64,000 bases of DNA, from the NCBI RefSeq assembly GCF_022458985.1, contig NC_061789.1:7358357-7422356 (forward strand), in the 5' to 3' direction. Shown piece by piece: positions 12,584 through 23,812 of this stretch. Each line of letters opens with the position of its first letter. Position 1 is the stretch's first letter. Both the position numbers and the translations under genes were made by a program. A model generated the notes under the pieces. It searched no databases. It was given only the letters and a program-made list of their open reading frames with translations, and had not been told where the DNA came from. The DNA comes from Mugil cephalus (taxonomy: Eukaryota > Chordata > Actinopteri > Mugiliformes > Mugilidae).

Positions 12584-12989
12584 ATCTAGGACAGAGGTCA
12601 TCAACGCTTTTCAGGCCAAGGAGCCTTAAACTGATGGAAAGATAAAGTAGACACTGTGCAACTGCCGTAAACTTAAAACATACCTGACTGGTGTATTGAC
12701 AGATAAAGAAAATAACTGACATATTCAAGTTTTAACTTCAATAGGGACAATAAATTTTGATTTTAAAGCCATTTTGGTCTGATGTGAGTGAGCTGCAGAG
12801 TTAGTTTCTCATCTGCTGATAATGCAGCATGCGTCTGGGATTTCACTGGGTTCATGTTAATGTATATTTAAAGAAATTTAAATTTGTGGGGGAAAATAAA
12901 AAAATATATATAAAAAAAATGTCTAATCAACCAAATATTTCACAACCCCCTCTGCAGTACCTCCCCTGTTGAAGACCTATGATCTAGGA
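12584..12989 (+). mobile_element. hAT-type non-autonomous element with perfect 8-bp target duplication
   Basis: The element runs 12,592-12,981 (390 bp). Its ends are CAGAGGTCATCAACG and, inverted, CATAGGTCTTCAACA. It is flanked on both sides by the same 8 bases, ATCTAGGA (12,584-12,591 and 12,982-12,989); an 8-bp duplication is the hallmark of hAT insertion. The 3' half (GTTAATGTATATTTAAAGAA, AAATTTGTGGGGGAAAATAA, AATCAACCAAA) is shared with copies at 17.9, 31.7 and 35.4 kb. Confidence 0.88.
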
Positions 12990-14658
12990 GTAAGATAGAA
13001 AAGTCTTTATATATCTCCACTGGGGGAAATTTTGTTTATATAAAAAATACATGCATGACAAAATAGATCTATCAAGAGGATTTACTTTACTGCTTCACTG
13101 CTCAGAACTTTCCTTACTTAAAATACTTGGACAAACCAAAAGGTTGAAAATATCCGAACTATTAGACGGAGTGTCCGAGGTCCGAGCCAGAGGAGAACGC
13201 GTAAAGCACCACAAGCTTTTATTTACCCAGGGAAATATCTCAATATATCTGAAGACACTGACACAGATTTTTCTTTAATCCCACAAGATGAATTCTTCTG
13301 TGTGTGTGTCGACTCCCTGGTGGCCTCGGCCCCTTTCTGTGCTTCGTCGGAGATTTACGATAAACGTCAACAGAAAATTATTACGAGCTTCCCCAAACCA
13401 GTGTTTATTACTGTGTCACATGAACATCGCTGTTATCGCGCTAGCGTTGCTGTTTACAATGATGGAAACAATGATGGAAATTAATGGCTCGTACTGGAAA
13501 ACAGATTTGCGGTCACACGAGCCCGTTTGATAAGCGCGTTTATTTACTTAAGCGACACAAATACCGTCGTGAACTTAGCTTTTAATTCCGATGTTTGAAG
13601 GTATTTTATCGTGACGTCCTTTAATCCCTTTAGAAAGGGGGGTAGTTGAGTATCGGCCTATATGCCTCTATCACCCTAAACCACAACACGTGTTCACAGC
13701 ACAATGAGGACATTGAGTTGTGCGATCAGCTCCCTGCAACTTTATAAACGTTCCCCGTGGTCCAGAGGAGAATTCCTGTATACAATCTGGACGTCACTTT
13801 GGTTTCATGATGGGCTCAAACACCGCGACCCTCGACACTGACGTAATTTTATCACTAACTTCGTGATATCTTTACAGTTTTTTACAAAAACATGTCAGCG
13901 GAGTGTCCCCGGCGTCGGCGATAAACATGTCAGACGGGACCTGAGCGGAAATAAATCACAGGAGATGATCATGCGCACAGTGTGGGAAGCAGTTCAAGTG
14001 GTCACGGTCTAAAATGTTTAAGCCTTCAGCTGCGTCTGGACAGAGTCGTCAAGGACGTCAAGTCGAGCTACGCGGCTCAAATGAAACCACATTTCTTAAA
14101 CACACACGGACCAACACCCATGTGGCCGTGCGCGCACATAGCTAAAGTAAATCTGGGCTTTTATCCCCTCGCCCCTCTCTGTGCTTGGCAGCGAAAAGCC
14201 TCAATCACACGATACCAAAATCCCTCACACGCTGCCTCGGCTGCATGGGATCGACAATTCTTTCTTTTGTGCGACGCGAGCTTTGTGAAAGGTCCAGGTC
14301 TTTATGAGCACCTGATTTTATGAAAGGAGTCATGTGGAATGGAAGTTCAAATCAAACCAGTTGGTTTAAGTTGGCTATGCAAAGTTTTTTTGCTGACATG
14401 TAGGTTGGGTTTCAGTCCCACTGGTCTGTTTAAAGGTCTGTGCTCTGTTCTCACTCACTTTAAAGGATGTGTTGTTGAAATGGAACAAATTCAGCCGTTG
14501 AGGTTTTTAATCCTGTGGATTGAGCATTAGACATAAAACCAGACTGAAGACCTGTATAGCTGATTAATATTTGCAACATATCTGGGTGTTGGCAACCTGT
14601 GAACTACTTTCAGGGCTGATTGGTGCTAAATGCTAAAGACAAGGCTGACTGTAACACT
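12990..14658. other. Intergenic, no gene seen
   Basis: Mixed-composition sequence, relatively CpG-rich between about 13.3 and 14.3 kb, with no domain-bearing frame. Short open frames at 13.3-13.5 kb and 13.98-14.32 kb have no recognisable product. Confidence 0.55.
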
Positions 14659-15191
14659 CAGTACGTTTACATGCACGTGAAAAGACAAAAAAAAACAATT
14701 ATCGCCATAGTCCAACTTTAACTGGACAATTTAAGTGCACGTTAACACGTTAACACTTGATTTCCTCCAGCATGTATACTGTGACATCAGAATAAAAACA
14801 TCCAAGAAAGCCGGATGCAGAAAAAGAAGACGTTAAACGGAGCCGGTAGAATAACCATATGAGGGATAGCGCCACCTTATCTACACCAGAAGTAGCGCAC
14901 ACATTACATACGAGATTAAAAAGCTGAACTATTATCCATCTTGATGTTATTGGAAATGCCACCACATGAACGACTCTTGTTTATTATATGACGTCAACCG
15001 TAAATGGGGCTGTATTAACACGGTATTAACCCGCGGAAGAAGAAAAAATATCGCCACCTAGTGTGGAGGAGGAGGACATGTTCCTGTCAGCTATTCGATT
15101 TTCTCCAGTGCACGTAAACTGGGACAAGGACTGTATTCAGAAAGTCGAGTTTCGAGCATAGTTGAATTAAGCTGTGCGTGTAAACGCACTG
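14659..15191 (+). mobile_element. Non-autonomous DNA transposon, CAGTACGTTTACATGCAC ends (copy 1)
   Basis: The left end CAGTACGTTTACATGCAC and right end GTGCGTGTAAACGCACTG are inverted copies of each other. Both are followed outward by ACT, compatible with a 3-bp target duplication of PIF/Harbinger type. Internal words such as AAAACATCCAAGAAAGCCGG, ATGCCACCACATGAACGACT and ATCGCCACCTAGTGT recur in the same order in the copy at 42.2 kb. No transposase is seen. The superfamily is an inference. Confidence 0.78.
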
Positions 15192-15375
15192 ACTGACTCA
15201 GCCAGAAGGTGGCAGTGTCCTGTGTTTGTCATTCAAAAGGCTACTAGTAGCTAAGTAGGCTAGGTACCTAGCAAGACCGTGCGTCCTCTGACTAGAGATC
15301 CGAAAACAACAAAACACTCTCATATACATTTACTGACCGACCAACACCAGCAAAAAAAAAAAATGAAAGCTACAT

Positions 15376-15560
15376 ATACACCGATCTGCCACAACATTAA
15401 AACCACTTCCAGGAGAAGTGACTGACATTAATCATTTCGTGACAATTCAGTGTTCTGCTGGGAAACTTTTGGGCCTGGCATTCATTCCACAGGCCCATGT
15501 CTATTCTCTAATGAGTCACAACTGTTTCGGCAGCACAATGGAGACCTACACAATATTGTG
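15376..15560 (+). mobile_element. Degraded mariner/Tc1-like element, left part
   Basis: Contains CACCGATCTGCCACAACATT, AAAACCACTTCCAGGAGAAG and GTTCTGCTGGGAAACTTTTG. These match a widespread fish element whose usual text is CCACAACATTAAAACCACTG...TTCTGCTGGGAAAC, as I remember it. The last part, ACCTACACAATATTG, resembles the right end seen again at 54.7 kb. The interior is mostly lost. Confidence 0.55.
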
Positions 15561-15760
15561 ACTCAGTTGGTGGAGGGTTAACAGTTGGACCCATTTACTC
15601 TCCAGCCAAGCTAGCACTTATTTTAGAGGAGTTTTCTGAGATTCTTTAACTTTCTCCGGTCAACAACGGCATTGGTCAACGTTGCAAATTTCTTTACTTA
15701 TACCACCGTGCAAATGTAAAATCTGGTGTGATTGAAGCAGAGTCTGTTTTCAGGGTGTAC

Positions 15761-15768
<8 letters not shown>

Positions 15769-15793
<25 letters not shown>
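15769..15793. repeat. (TG)n microsatellite
   Basis: Twelve TG dinucleotides following a short TA run. Confidence 0.95.
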
Positions 15794-17570
15794 TACACTA
15801 AATGTACTTTTCTTTGGTCCATATGTGAGCAAGGCGGCTGTGATTAGAGGGTGGCACTGCACTGTTCCCCCTCGAGCCATTTCACCCTGTTATTTTCCCC
15901 TCGTCAGCCCGTGCTCTCTGCAGGGAGGGTGGGTCCGTGACCTCCCTCCCACGCACAACCACGAGTGAGGGAGGCACCCTCTTCACACAACCCCCCTCTT
16001 AAGTCACCGTGGAGGATTCGGAGAGTTCACGAGCCCCCCTTCCTCTCCTCTCAGGCCTTCGCATCCCCCTGGTAGAACTCAAAGAGCCTCCATCCTCAAA
16101 TCCTCCTCAGACTGTAACACAGCGTCAGCGCCCGCTTTCCATCTGGACTCATGGAAGTCGTCAAAAGCGCTGAACCGGTGACACCGAAGCGGGGTCGAAG
16201 CAAACCTTTAAGGATTTGCACTCGCTTCCTTTAAACTTTACAAACTAAAGCAGATAAATCAAAAGAGACAAAGAAAAGGCCGAGCAGTGACACAGGCAAT
16301 ATGTCTTGCAGGCTTTCTTTGGCATCCTTTCTTGCTTTTGCTCCCACTTTTTTCTTTTCCTCTTCTGTTCCCCCACCCCCTCCCCCCCTCCCGTCTGCCC
16401 CCCTCCACCCTCCCCTCCCTGTTTCCCACCCACCGCATTCAGAAACCCCTGAAAGAAAAAGGCTCCGCCGTAAGACAAACAGCCCGGGGCCTCGTTTTGT
16501 CCCGTGAAGTGAAGGCAGGGAACCGTTTGAAGGATGAAGAAGAAGAAGAAGAAGAAGAAAACAGTCACTGGGAAGCACGTAGTGGACTCTGTTATGCAGA
16601 GAGTTTGAGGTTTGGGTTCATTAAGCTTTTCAGACGGTTTAAACAATACTGACCAGTGGGGAGACTGCGCTCTACAGGAGCAGCACAATGACTGGCAAGA
16701 AAGACTCGATCCTGCTGTTTGCACTTGGCGGTCTGTTGCTTCCAGCTGAACAAACGCTTCAAAATGTCACAGATTTTAAGATGACGTTCAGAGGCTTTTG
16801 CAAGGCAGGAACTAGAAACCACGAAGTCAAGTCTGGCAGAAAATGACTTAAGACAGAGAAAAAAAGCAGTGCATGCGGGCAAAGCTGCCAATCTTGTCAA
16901 TGTTTCCAATACTTAGAATTAGAAATCCTGGTAGTTTTGATGCTATTATCTGTTATAGCTTACATAAAAATTTAAGAAGCTCTGCCCGTGGGAACTAACC
17001 TAACTAACTTTCTGTTTAGCTCAGAGGGACTGATACACCCCCTGCAGTGAAGGACACATTACCATAGTAAATGCAGGGGTTTTCACCTTAAGGCAAGATG
17101 GCATCCCCAAAGGACCTCTGAGCTGAGGCCATCAAAAAAAAAAAAAAAACAACAAAAAACACAAGACGCTTATCAGCCCTTGAACAGTTTTCTATGCGTG
17201 GTTTACAAAAGCATCAAAGCTTCATTTCTTTTTTTTAAAAAAACAAAAAAGCAAACATGGCTGCGTGAGTCAGTTGTGAGTCACAAAACTCCACAAAGTG
17301 TTTGGGCATCTTTCAGTTCACCATTCTGGTTTTACAACCCACAGCGTGAGCCTCTTGGTCGAGTCGCGCTCTTCACATCAAACATGTTTCCAAACAACAG
17401 TTTGATCGTGGAAACACCGATAAAAGCCACCGTGCAGCGCCTCTGCAGCAACCAAGTGCCAGACAAAGCCAACAGCTCGCTGGCATACGGTAAAAGCTGG
17501 TGGAGAACAAAGCAGACGTAAAAACGGTAAATGCTGGGCTTCAATGGCGTTCATCAACACCAATAAATGC
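15794..17570. other. Intergenic with pyrimidine-rich and GAA-rich low-complexity tracts
   Basis: No gene recognised. A strongly strand-biased C/T tract at about 16,345-16,430 and a (GAA)n run at 16,534-16,560 create long chance frames on both strands. A-rich runs lie at 17,133-17,160 and 17,229-17,250. Confidence 0.6.
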
Positions 17571-17830
17571 AGATAGAATAGAATAGAATAGAATAGAATA
17601 GAATACTTTATTGTCATTATACAGTGCACAATGAGATTGCAGAGCTTCTCCTTTTCAGTGCACAAAAAAAGGATGCACAAAATGCAAAGTGCAAAGAAGG
17701 TACAAGATATATACAGCTAAAGTTAAAATACTAATCCTAAAAAAAATAATGAAAATATGCAAAATTATAAAATAAAATATATATTGTTTTTATTGCAGCA
17801 GTGGTAAAGTGTAAACATGTACTGCACAAG
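17571..17830 (-). mobile_element. Non-LTR retrotransposon 3' end with (TTCTA)n tail
   Basis: On the minus strand the order is GTTTACACTTTACCACTGCT, GCAATAAAAACAATATATAT, GTACCTTCTTTGCACTTTGC, GTGCACTGAAAAGGAGAAGC, GACAATAAAGTA, then six TTCTA units (17,576-17,605). Short tandem tails of this kind follow the 3' ends of several fish LINE families. It is the inverted partner of 11,705-11,957. Only the 3' UTR remains. Confidence 0.7.
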
Positions 17831-17876
17831 TTTTTTTTTACATAGTAAACTATCAAGTTTACTATGTAAAAAAAAA
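17831..17876. repeat. Perfect palindrome, 21-bp arms with 4-nt loop
   Basis: Left arm 17,831-17,851 (nine T then ACATAGTAAACT), loop ATCA at 17,852-17,855, right arm 17,856-17,876 (AGTTTACTATGT then nine A). All 21 pairs match. It lies between a LINE 3' end and an inverted hAT copy. Confidence 0.9.
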
Positions 17877-17914
17877 GTATCAAGCCACATATGTTAAACA
17901 ATATTCTACATCGT

Positions 17915-18152
17915 CACAAAATCTTTGGTTGACTAGATATTTTATATATATATATATTATAATATAGATATATTTATTTATTTATTTTAGAAGTTTAAAT
18001 TTCTTTAAATACACATTAACATGAATCCAACATATTTTAGTAAATTGATGAGGGATAGATTAATATTGAAAGCAAAATAATGATAATGTATATTTATAAA
18101 TAGCACTAGGCTGAGTTTAATGTAGTAGTTTAGTATAGTTTGGGGGTCCTTG
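17915..18152 (-). mobile_element. hAT-type element, inverted truncated copy
   Basis: The minus strand reads CAAGGACCCCCAAACTA at its start (18,152 downward), then GATTCATGTTAATGTGTATT, TTAAAGAAATTTAAA, a TA-rich stretch and CAACCAAAGATTTTGTG. This is the same order as the copies at 12.6, 31.7 and 35.4 kb. The distal inverted end is missing. Confidence 0.75.
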
Positions 18153-18608
18153 GTCTGAAATACATTGAAGAGCCCCGTTCTGCATCGAGGACATGCGTTT
18201 TATTCCCTAGTGGCAAAACACGATTACTACAGCTTTTAAGAAATTACTGCATTAAAATTAAATCATAACCCAGTGTTTATTATTATTTACTGTTAATGTT
18301 AAATCTTTTTTCTATTGATTTCACCTGGAACCATTTGGTCTATTTTAGAATTTTTTTTTTTAAAGTAGTGAACAGTGAGGATGATTTGTGATGTTTCCCC
18401 TTTTTGAACTCTAACAATGTAAATATTAGTTTATGGAGAGGATCTGCCTTTTTTTTTTTCTCCCCCATTTCAGCTCTGGTTTCGTCCAACATTTACTCAA
18501 GCGAACTGCCCAAACATTCCTGCTACAGCAGTTCCCAGACAGCGGCTTCTGCAGAACTGTAAAACATCATAGGAAACACTAAAATAGTCTCCAGATACAA
18601 GCTAAAAA

Positions 18609-18627
18609 CCCCCCCCCCCCCCCCCCC
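18609..18627. repeat. Poly-C run (19 C)
   Basis: Nineteen consecutive C; the minus strand is therefore a 19-G run. Confidence 0.95.
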
Positions 18628-19884
18628 AAGTTGGCTGTATGGATAAAAAAAAAAAACAGAAAAGAAAAGCTGATAAAGGAAATTATTATGCCGCAGAAGA
18701 ATGCGAGAATGTTTGTCTTTTTCGGAGAATGTCTGGACTGAATGCGGCATTTCAGTGTTTGTGGCAGATCACAAACACGTAGAAGCAACAGCAGAGGCAA
18801 TGCAGACAAAGGGCCGAATCAAAAAAAAATCACACATATACACAGAAGACAAAAACAAGATTGGGCGAGAGTCTTGCCACCTTCAGAAGAAAACCACAGT
18901 GGCACGCTGTCTAGCGTCTAACTATGAGAATTGTGGCTGAAAGCTTCTACGTGACTAAAGCTGAAATATAAATCTGGGTCAAACCCCACCTCGTGCTTGT
19001 CGTGCCCCCACAGTTTCTGTAAACCAACTCGGGATATAATACATGCAGTTGTTTTAACTCTCTGTTTTATGAAGCAGATTATGGTGTGAGTGGTTCTCAC
19101 GGGGACACTATATATACCCGGCCATGCCAGTCACCTCAGAAATGCCAGTAATTAGTCAGTGTTGGATGTCTAATGTCATCAAACCGTACTTTGTTTTTGT
19201 GTTTTTTTTCCCACAGTTTGCTGCGAAAACATCTCGCGGGCATCAGTTCCTAATGCAATTTTCGAGGTTAAATTGGAGGCATTACTGAGAAGTGTTTAAA
19301 GGAGGAAACGTGGGGACCTATCAGCATCATAATAATGGGAAACCAAATACATCGAGCCGAGGTGTTACGTCATGAAAAAGTTCAGACCACAGATTTCATG
19401 TATTGACACCAAACCAAAGCATCGCTGTTCTTTTCTCTGTTTCCCCACAAATCAAGGGCCCCAGTAATCTCCCAGGCTTTGACTGCGCATTAATCAAGTA
19501 CAGTTTACTTAAGCACGTAATCCCCATACTTAGCAAACTGAGGATCCTGTAACGTTATACGACCCGCGATTAACTATGACATAAGACAGAAGAAGTGATA
19601 GCGAGGAGGCAAAGGCCCTGGAGAAATATGACCTGTTTGCAGCTGGGTGACTTATCTTATCAGGAATCGCGTGCTCTGTGTTTTATTTCCAGCTACAAAT
19701 GCAGAGAACAGGTTTACAGTAGGTCGCAGGGACTCTACAGCCCTGCAAGCTCATACCTGTTGGCTATAAATATATAGTTGTCTTGATATCCTGATGCACA
19801 CATGTTTAACTCTCTGTTGAACACCGCTTAATGTGACTGGATGGAGGTAGACAATTAGCATTCTTAGCTTAAATTGGTCACATA
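18628..19884. other. Intergenic, no gene seen
   Basis: No recognisable coding, RNA or repeat feature beyond short A and T runs. Confidence 0.55.
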
Positions 19885-20450
19885 ATTACTGAAAAATCAT
19901 AGCTGTAAACAGTTAAAATATCTACTAAAAGAACTAAAGGAAATGGATGTAAACAGTCAGAAATGTTATCTAAAATGGATGAAAGAATTACAATTATTAA
20001 AGTGAATGACTGTAAACAGCTGAAATATTTAGATATATAGGATACAAACAGCTCAAATGAACGGATGTCAATAGTCAAGCAGTTAAGTAAAGTGAATGAA
20101 AGCAAAGAGCAAAAATAGCTAAAGAAAATATTGGATATGAGAAGATGGAACAGTTAACTGAAATGAATAGATGTAAAGTTGGAAGAGCTATAAATGTTGG
20201 ATTTAAACAGAATTGTTAGCTAAAATGAAAGGAAGAATTGAAACAGCTAAAATGAATGGATGTAAACAGGTAAAACAGCTAAAATGAATGGATGTAAACA
20301 GGTGAAACAGCTAAAAATAATGGATGTAAATAGGTCAAATTCGTGAAAGTAAAGAGTTGGAATTGTAAGACAAAATGAATGTAGATAAACAGTCAAGTTC
20401 CTCAGTATAGTACTTAAGATACGATCAACAAATAAAATTTAAAAGAAAAA
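19885..20450. repeat. Diverged minisatellite array 1, 32-bp monomer
   Basis: Repeated words AACAGCTAAAATGAATGGATGTAAACAG. ACAGCTAAAATGAATGGATG begins at 20,243 and again at 20,275, and a variant follows at 20,307, so the local period is exactly 32 bp. Older copies to the left are decayed. The same family forms arrays at 23.2-23.8 and 26.1-27.15 kb. Confidence 0.8.
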
Positions 20451-20962
20451 AGAGACTGGACAGATAAATGAAGCTAAAAGTAGTAAACAGAACTGAAACT
20501 TGAGCCAAACACACTAATCAGATCATAAAATGATATCACATATATACTTGTACAGACTTGATAGTGCTGAATGCACATTAAGTTAGGCTGGGGGAGCCTT
20601 ACCTGTGACTGAAACCATATGATGAAATTAATGCATAACATTAATGAGCTTTTATGTACATGATAACAGGGCAATGTTGTGGCACACTCACCAGCTGCTA
20701 ACAGGAAATGACTTATATAGACAGTGATAGTTTCCTGCAAAAGAGACTTGCGTCACCACTGTCAGAGGACGTGACACGTATCTTACAGCTCATCATAGGC
20801 CTAAGTTTGTAGGTCATGGCGTCTGTATTTCTGTTCTCACATACAGTGGTGTAAAAAACAGTTTGCAGTCGTGTTGAATTACTGATACGAAGTAAGAAAA
20901 TCGGACAGCGACCACATAGCCTCTTTACTTCTCTATTCAAGTAGTCTTTATATTTAAACATA
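20451..20962. other. Intergenic, with a possible solo Tc1 terminal fragment
   Basis: No gene. CAGTGGTGTAAAAAACAGTT at about 20,844 resembles the end of the Tc1 element that begins about 120 bp further on, so it may be a second, truncated end of that family. Confidence 0.45.
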
Positions 20963-22150
20963 TGGTGGTGTGATAAAGCTTTTGCATCCTTCCTGATTTC
21001 TCATTTCTTTACATGCCCATCACACCTAAATGTTTCAGATCGTCCAACACATTTAAGTATAAGACAAAGATAACACAAGTAAACATAAAATGCAGTTTGT
21101 TAGATTAAAGTTTTCATTATTAAGGGACAACAAAATCCAAACCTACATGGCCCCGTGTAACAAAGTGTTTGCCCTCTCTTTTAAAATATAACTTAACTGT
21201 GGTTCATCACACCCGATTTCTCTAGCCAGGCCTTAAATAGCACCTGTCTGACAAAGCGAACTAGACCAAAAGATCTTCAAAAACTGTACATCATGCCGAG
21301 ACCTGAAGAAATTTAACAACAAATTGAGAAATAAAGTAACTATCGGTGATCTATCAGTCTGGTAAAGGTCATAAAGCCGTTCCTAAACCACAGCAAACCA
21401 CAGTGAGAGCCCCTATCCACAAGTGTTGGAAACATGGAACAGTGGTGAACCTTCCCAGGAGTGGCCAGCTGCCCAACATTACCCCAAGAACGCAGCAACG
21501 ACTCATCCAAGAGGTCACAAAAGACCCCACAACAACATTCAAAGAACTGCAGGCCTCTCTTGCCTCAGTCAGTGTTCATGAATCCACCATAAGAAAGAAA
21601 CTTGGCCAAAATGGCCTGCATGGAAGAGTTCAAAGATGAAAACCACTGCTGAGCAAAAAGAACATTAAGACTCGTCTCAGTGTTGCCAGAAAGCATCACG
21701 ATGATCCCCAAGAGTTTTAGGAAAATTCTCTGAGGACTGATGAGACCAAAGTTGAACTTTTTTGGAAGGCGGGTGTCCCATTACATCTAACATGAACGTA
21801 ACAACGCATTTCAGAAAAAGATCATCATACCAACAGTAGAATCTGGTGGTGGTAGTGTGATGATCTGGGGCTGTTTTGCTGCTTCAGGACCCGGAAGACT
21901 TGCAGTGATAAATGGAACCATGAATTCTGCGGCCTACCAAAAAATCCTCAAGGAGAATGTCCAGCCATCTGTTTGTGACCTCAAGCTAAAGTGCACTTGG
22001 GTTCTGCAGCAGGACAATGATTCAAAACACACCAGTCCACCTCGGAATGACTGAAGAAAAACTAAAAGACCTTGGAGTGGCCTAGTCAAAGTCCTGACCT
22101 GAACCCTGTTGAGATGCTGTGGCATGACTTTAAAAAGGAGGTTCACGCAA
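20963..22150 (+). mobile_element. Tc1-like transposon, 3'-truncated
   Basis: It begins TGGTGGTGTGATAAAGCTTT and CCTTCCTGATTTCTCATTTC, the terminal sequence of a widespread fish Tc1 family. An inner AT-rich 5' region ending ACAAAGTGTTTGCCCTCT follows, then a transposase-derived stretch. The transposase region fades near 22,150 and no inverted right terminus is found before ordinary sequence, so the right end is lost. Confidence 0.85.
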
Positions 22151-22165
22151 CACAAATAGAGAAGT
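21294..22165 (+). pseudogene. Tc1 transposase pseudogene
   Basis: A dead DDE transposase. Recognisable Tc1 pieces lie in order: an N-terminal helix-turn-helix part with GTVVNLPRSGQLPNITPR (about 21,430-21,495); TTFKELQASLA and ESTIRKKLGQNGLHGR (about 21,535-21,635); DETKVELFW (about 21,739-21,765); MIWGCFAASGPGRLAVINGT (about 21,860-21,920); and VLQQDNDSKHTS (about 22,000-22,040), corresponding to the second catalytic-Asp block. Stops occur near the start (MPRPEEI then a stop) and between blocks, and frames shift, so no product is possible. Parts between the blocks are missing or decayed. Confidence 0.88.
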
Positions 22166-23239
22166 AAAGAAGCTATGTGGGCACTGTGCAATTTTGACCG
22201 TCATTTATTAGGAAGTCAGTAATTCAACACATCCGCCCGAAAACATCAAAACACATAAACGCGGAATCACTTCCTTTAAAGATTCAACCATCATGAATGT
22301 GCACGGCTGCAGGCACCTCAAACGCAGCAATAAAACATGTAGTAAAACAAACTGCCGCACTGGGGGAACCAGCAGAGACCTCTCGTATTATGTAACTGAA
22401 ATTAAGTTAGCTAAAAGTCACCCTGTGTCTCGTTTTAATCTGATCTCTCTAGATAAAGTTTCAGGAAACAAAACCATTTTTTTTTTTTTTTTTTTAGGCG
22501 AGGGAATTAATGAACAATCAAGACCATTAATAAAGGCAGAGATGATGGATTCCCGAGGGCTAAGATGCCAGAGGTGAACAAGGACAAGCCAACAGGAGCA
22601 AGTATACATTTACAATTTCTTGCTCCATGTCCATCCTGCAGAAGAGTATGTTCTCCAGACATGGACAGTGTGCCTGTCCAAACACCCCCGCCCCATCTGT
22701 GTCTTCGACTGACCCCACAACTCATCCTCTGATCCCCCAGACGTCACACAAGGACACAGCTGCATCCCAAGACTAAGGAAAAGAGTGCGCCAGAGGTGGA
22801 GAAGACTTTCCCCCTTTTTAGTTTCAGGCCAAAAAAAAAAAGAGTTTGCGGTTGAGAGAGGGAGCGTTGTGTCTTGGCCCTGTCACCCCATGGCCGTTCT
22901 TTATTAGAGCGAGGAGGGGAACATGAGGGTTGGATCGGGTTTATATCTACAGCTGGGAGGTCAGCTTTCCTCTGGGACAATGTGAGGATATGAGTGTTTG
23001 ATGACAACTTATGATAAGGGACCTAGCGTATGTGTGTGTGGGAGGGGAAGGGTAATGGGTACATAGGCGACTAATCTTTTCTTCACTCTTTTATGAGTCA
23101 TGTCGCCACAGGTTTTTTACAATTTTTTATTTTATTTAAAGGACAATTACATGTATATTTAAAGTTGTGTGAGCTATTTATCCGTGACAGTAATTGTGCC
23201 CCAGTTTTGAAGAAATATAACTTTTTGGCAGCTGAACAG
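22166..23239. other. Intergenic, no gene seen
   Basis: A T run of about 17 lies at 22,479-22,495. No recognisable gene or element. Confidence 0.55.
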
Positions 23240-23812
23240 CTAGAAATGTTGAATACAACAACATTTGGGTTTGCTAAAATTGATGGATATGAAAATATTG
23301 GATAGAAACAGCTGGAAAGATTAGCTAAAACGAATGAAAGCAAACGGCTGGAAGTTAGCTTAAACTGACAGATGTTAACAGTTGAAACAGCTAAAATGAA
23401 TGGACGTTAAGAGTTGAACTAGCTAAATATATTAGACATGAGCAGTTGAAAGAGTTCATTAAAATGAATGGCTGTAAATAGTTGAAATAGTTAGCTAAAA
23501 TAACGGATGTTAACAGTTGAAACATCTAAAATGAGTGAAAGTAAAGAGTTCAGCAAGCTAAATATATTGGATATGAGTAGTTGGTATAGTTCACTAAAAT
23601 GAACGGAGGTAAACAGTTAATACAATTAGCTACAATAACAGATGAAACAGCTAAAATGAGTAAAACTAATGAGTTGAACTAGCTAACTATATTGAATATA
23701 AGCAGTTGAAAGAGTTCACTAAAATGAATGGATGTAAATAGTTAAAATAGCTAAAATAACAGACGTTAACAGTTGAAACAGCTAAAATGAGTGAAACTAA
23801 AATAAACAAAAC
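23240..23812. repeat. Minisatellite array 2, 135-bp higher-order unit
   Basis: GATGTTAACAGTTGAAACA starts at 23,371, recurs at 23,506 (135 bp on) and again at 23,641 (135 bp on, with a 9-base loss), then once more at 23,762 after small deletions. Each 135-bp unit is four diverged monomers of about 33 bp: GATGTTAACAGTT, AAAGTAAAGAGTT, TTGGATATGAGCAGTT and GGATGTAAACAGTT types. The same family makes arrays 1 and 3. Confidence 0.85.

Noticed and set aside
16231..16724. Overlapping frames of 100-160 codons on both strands
   Set aside because: Produced by a pyrimidine-rich tract and a GAA run; low-complexity translations only.
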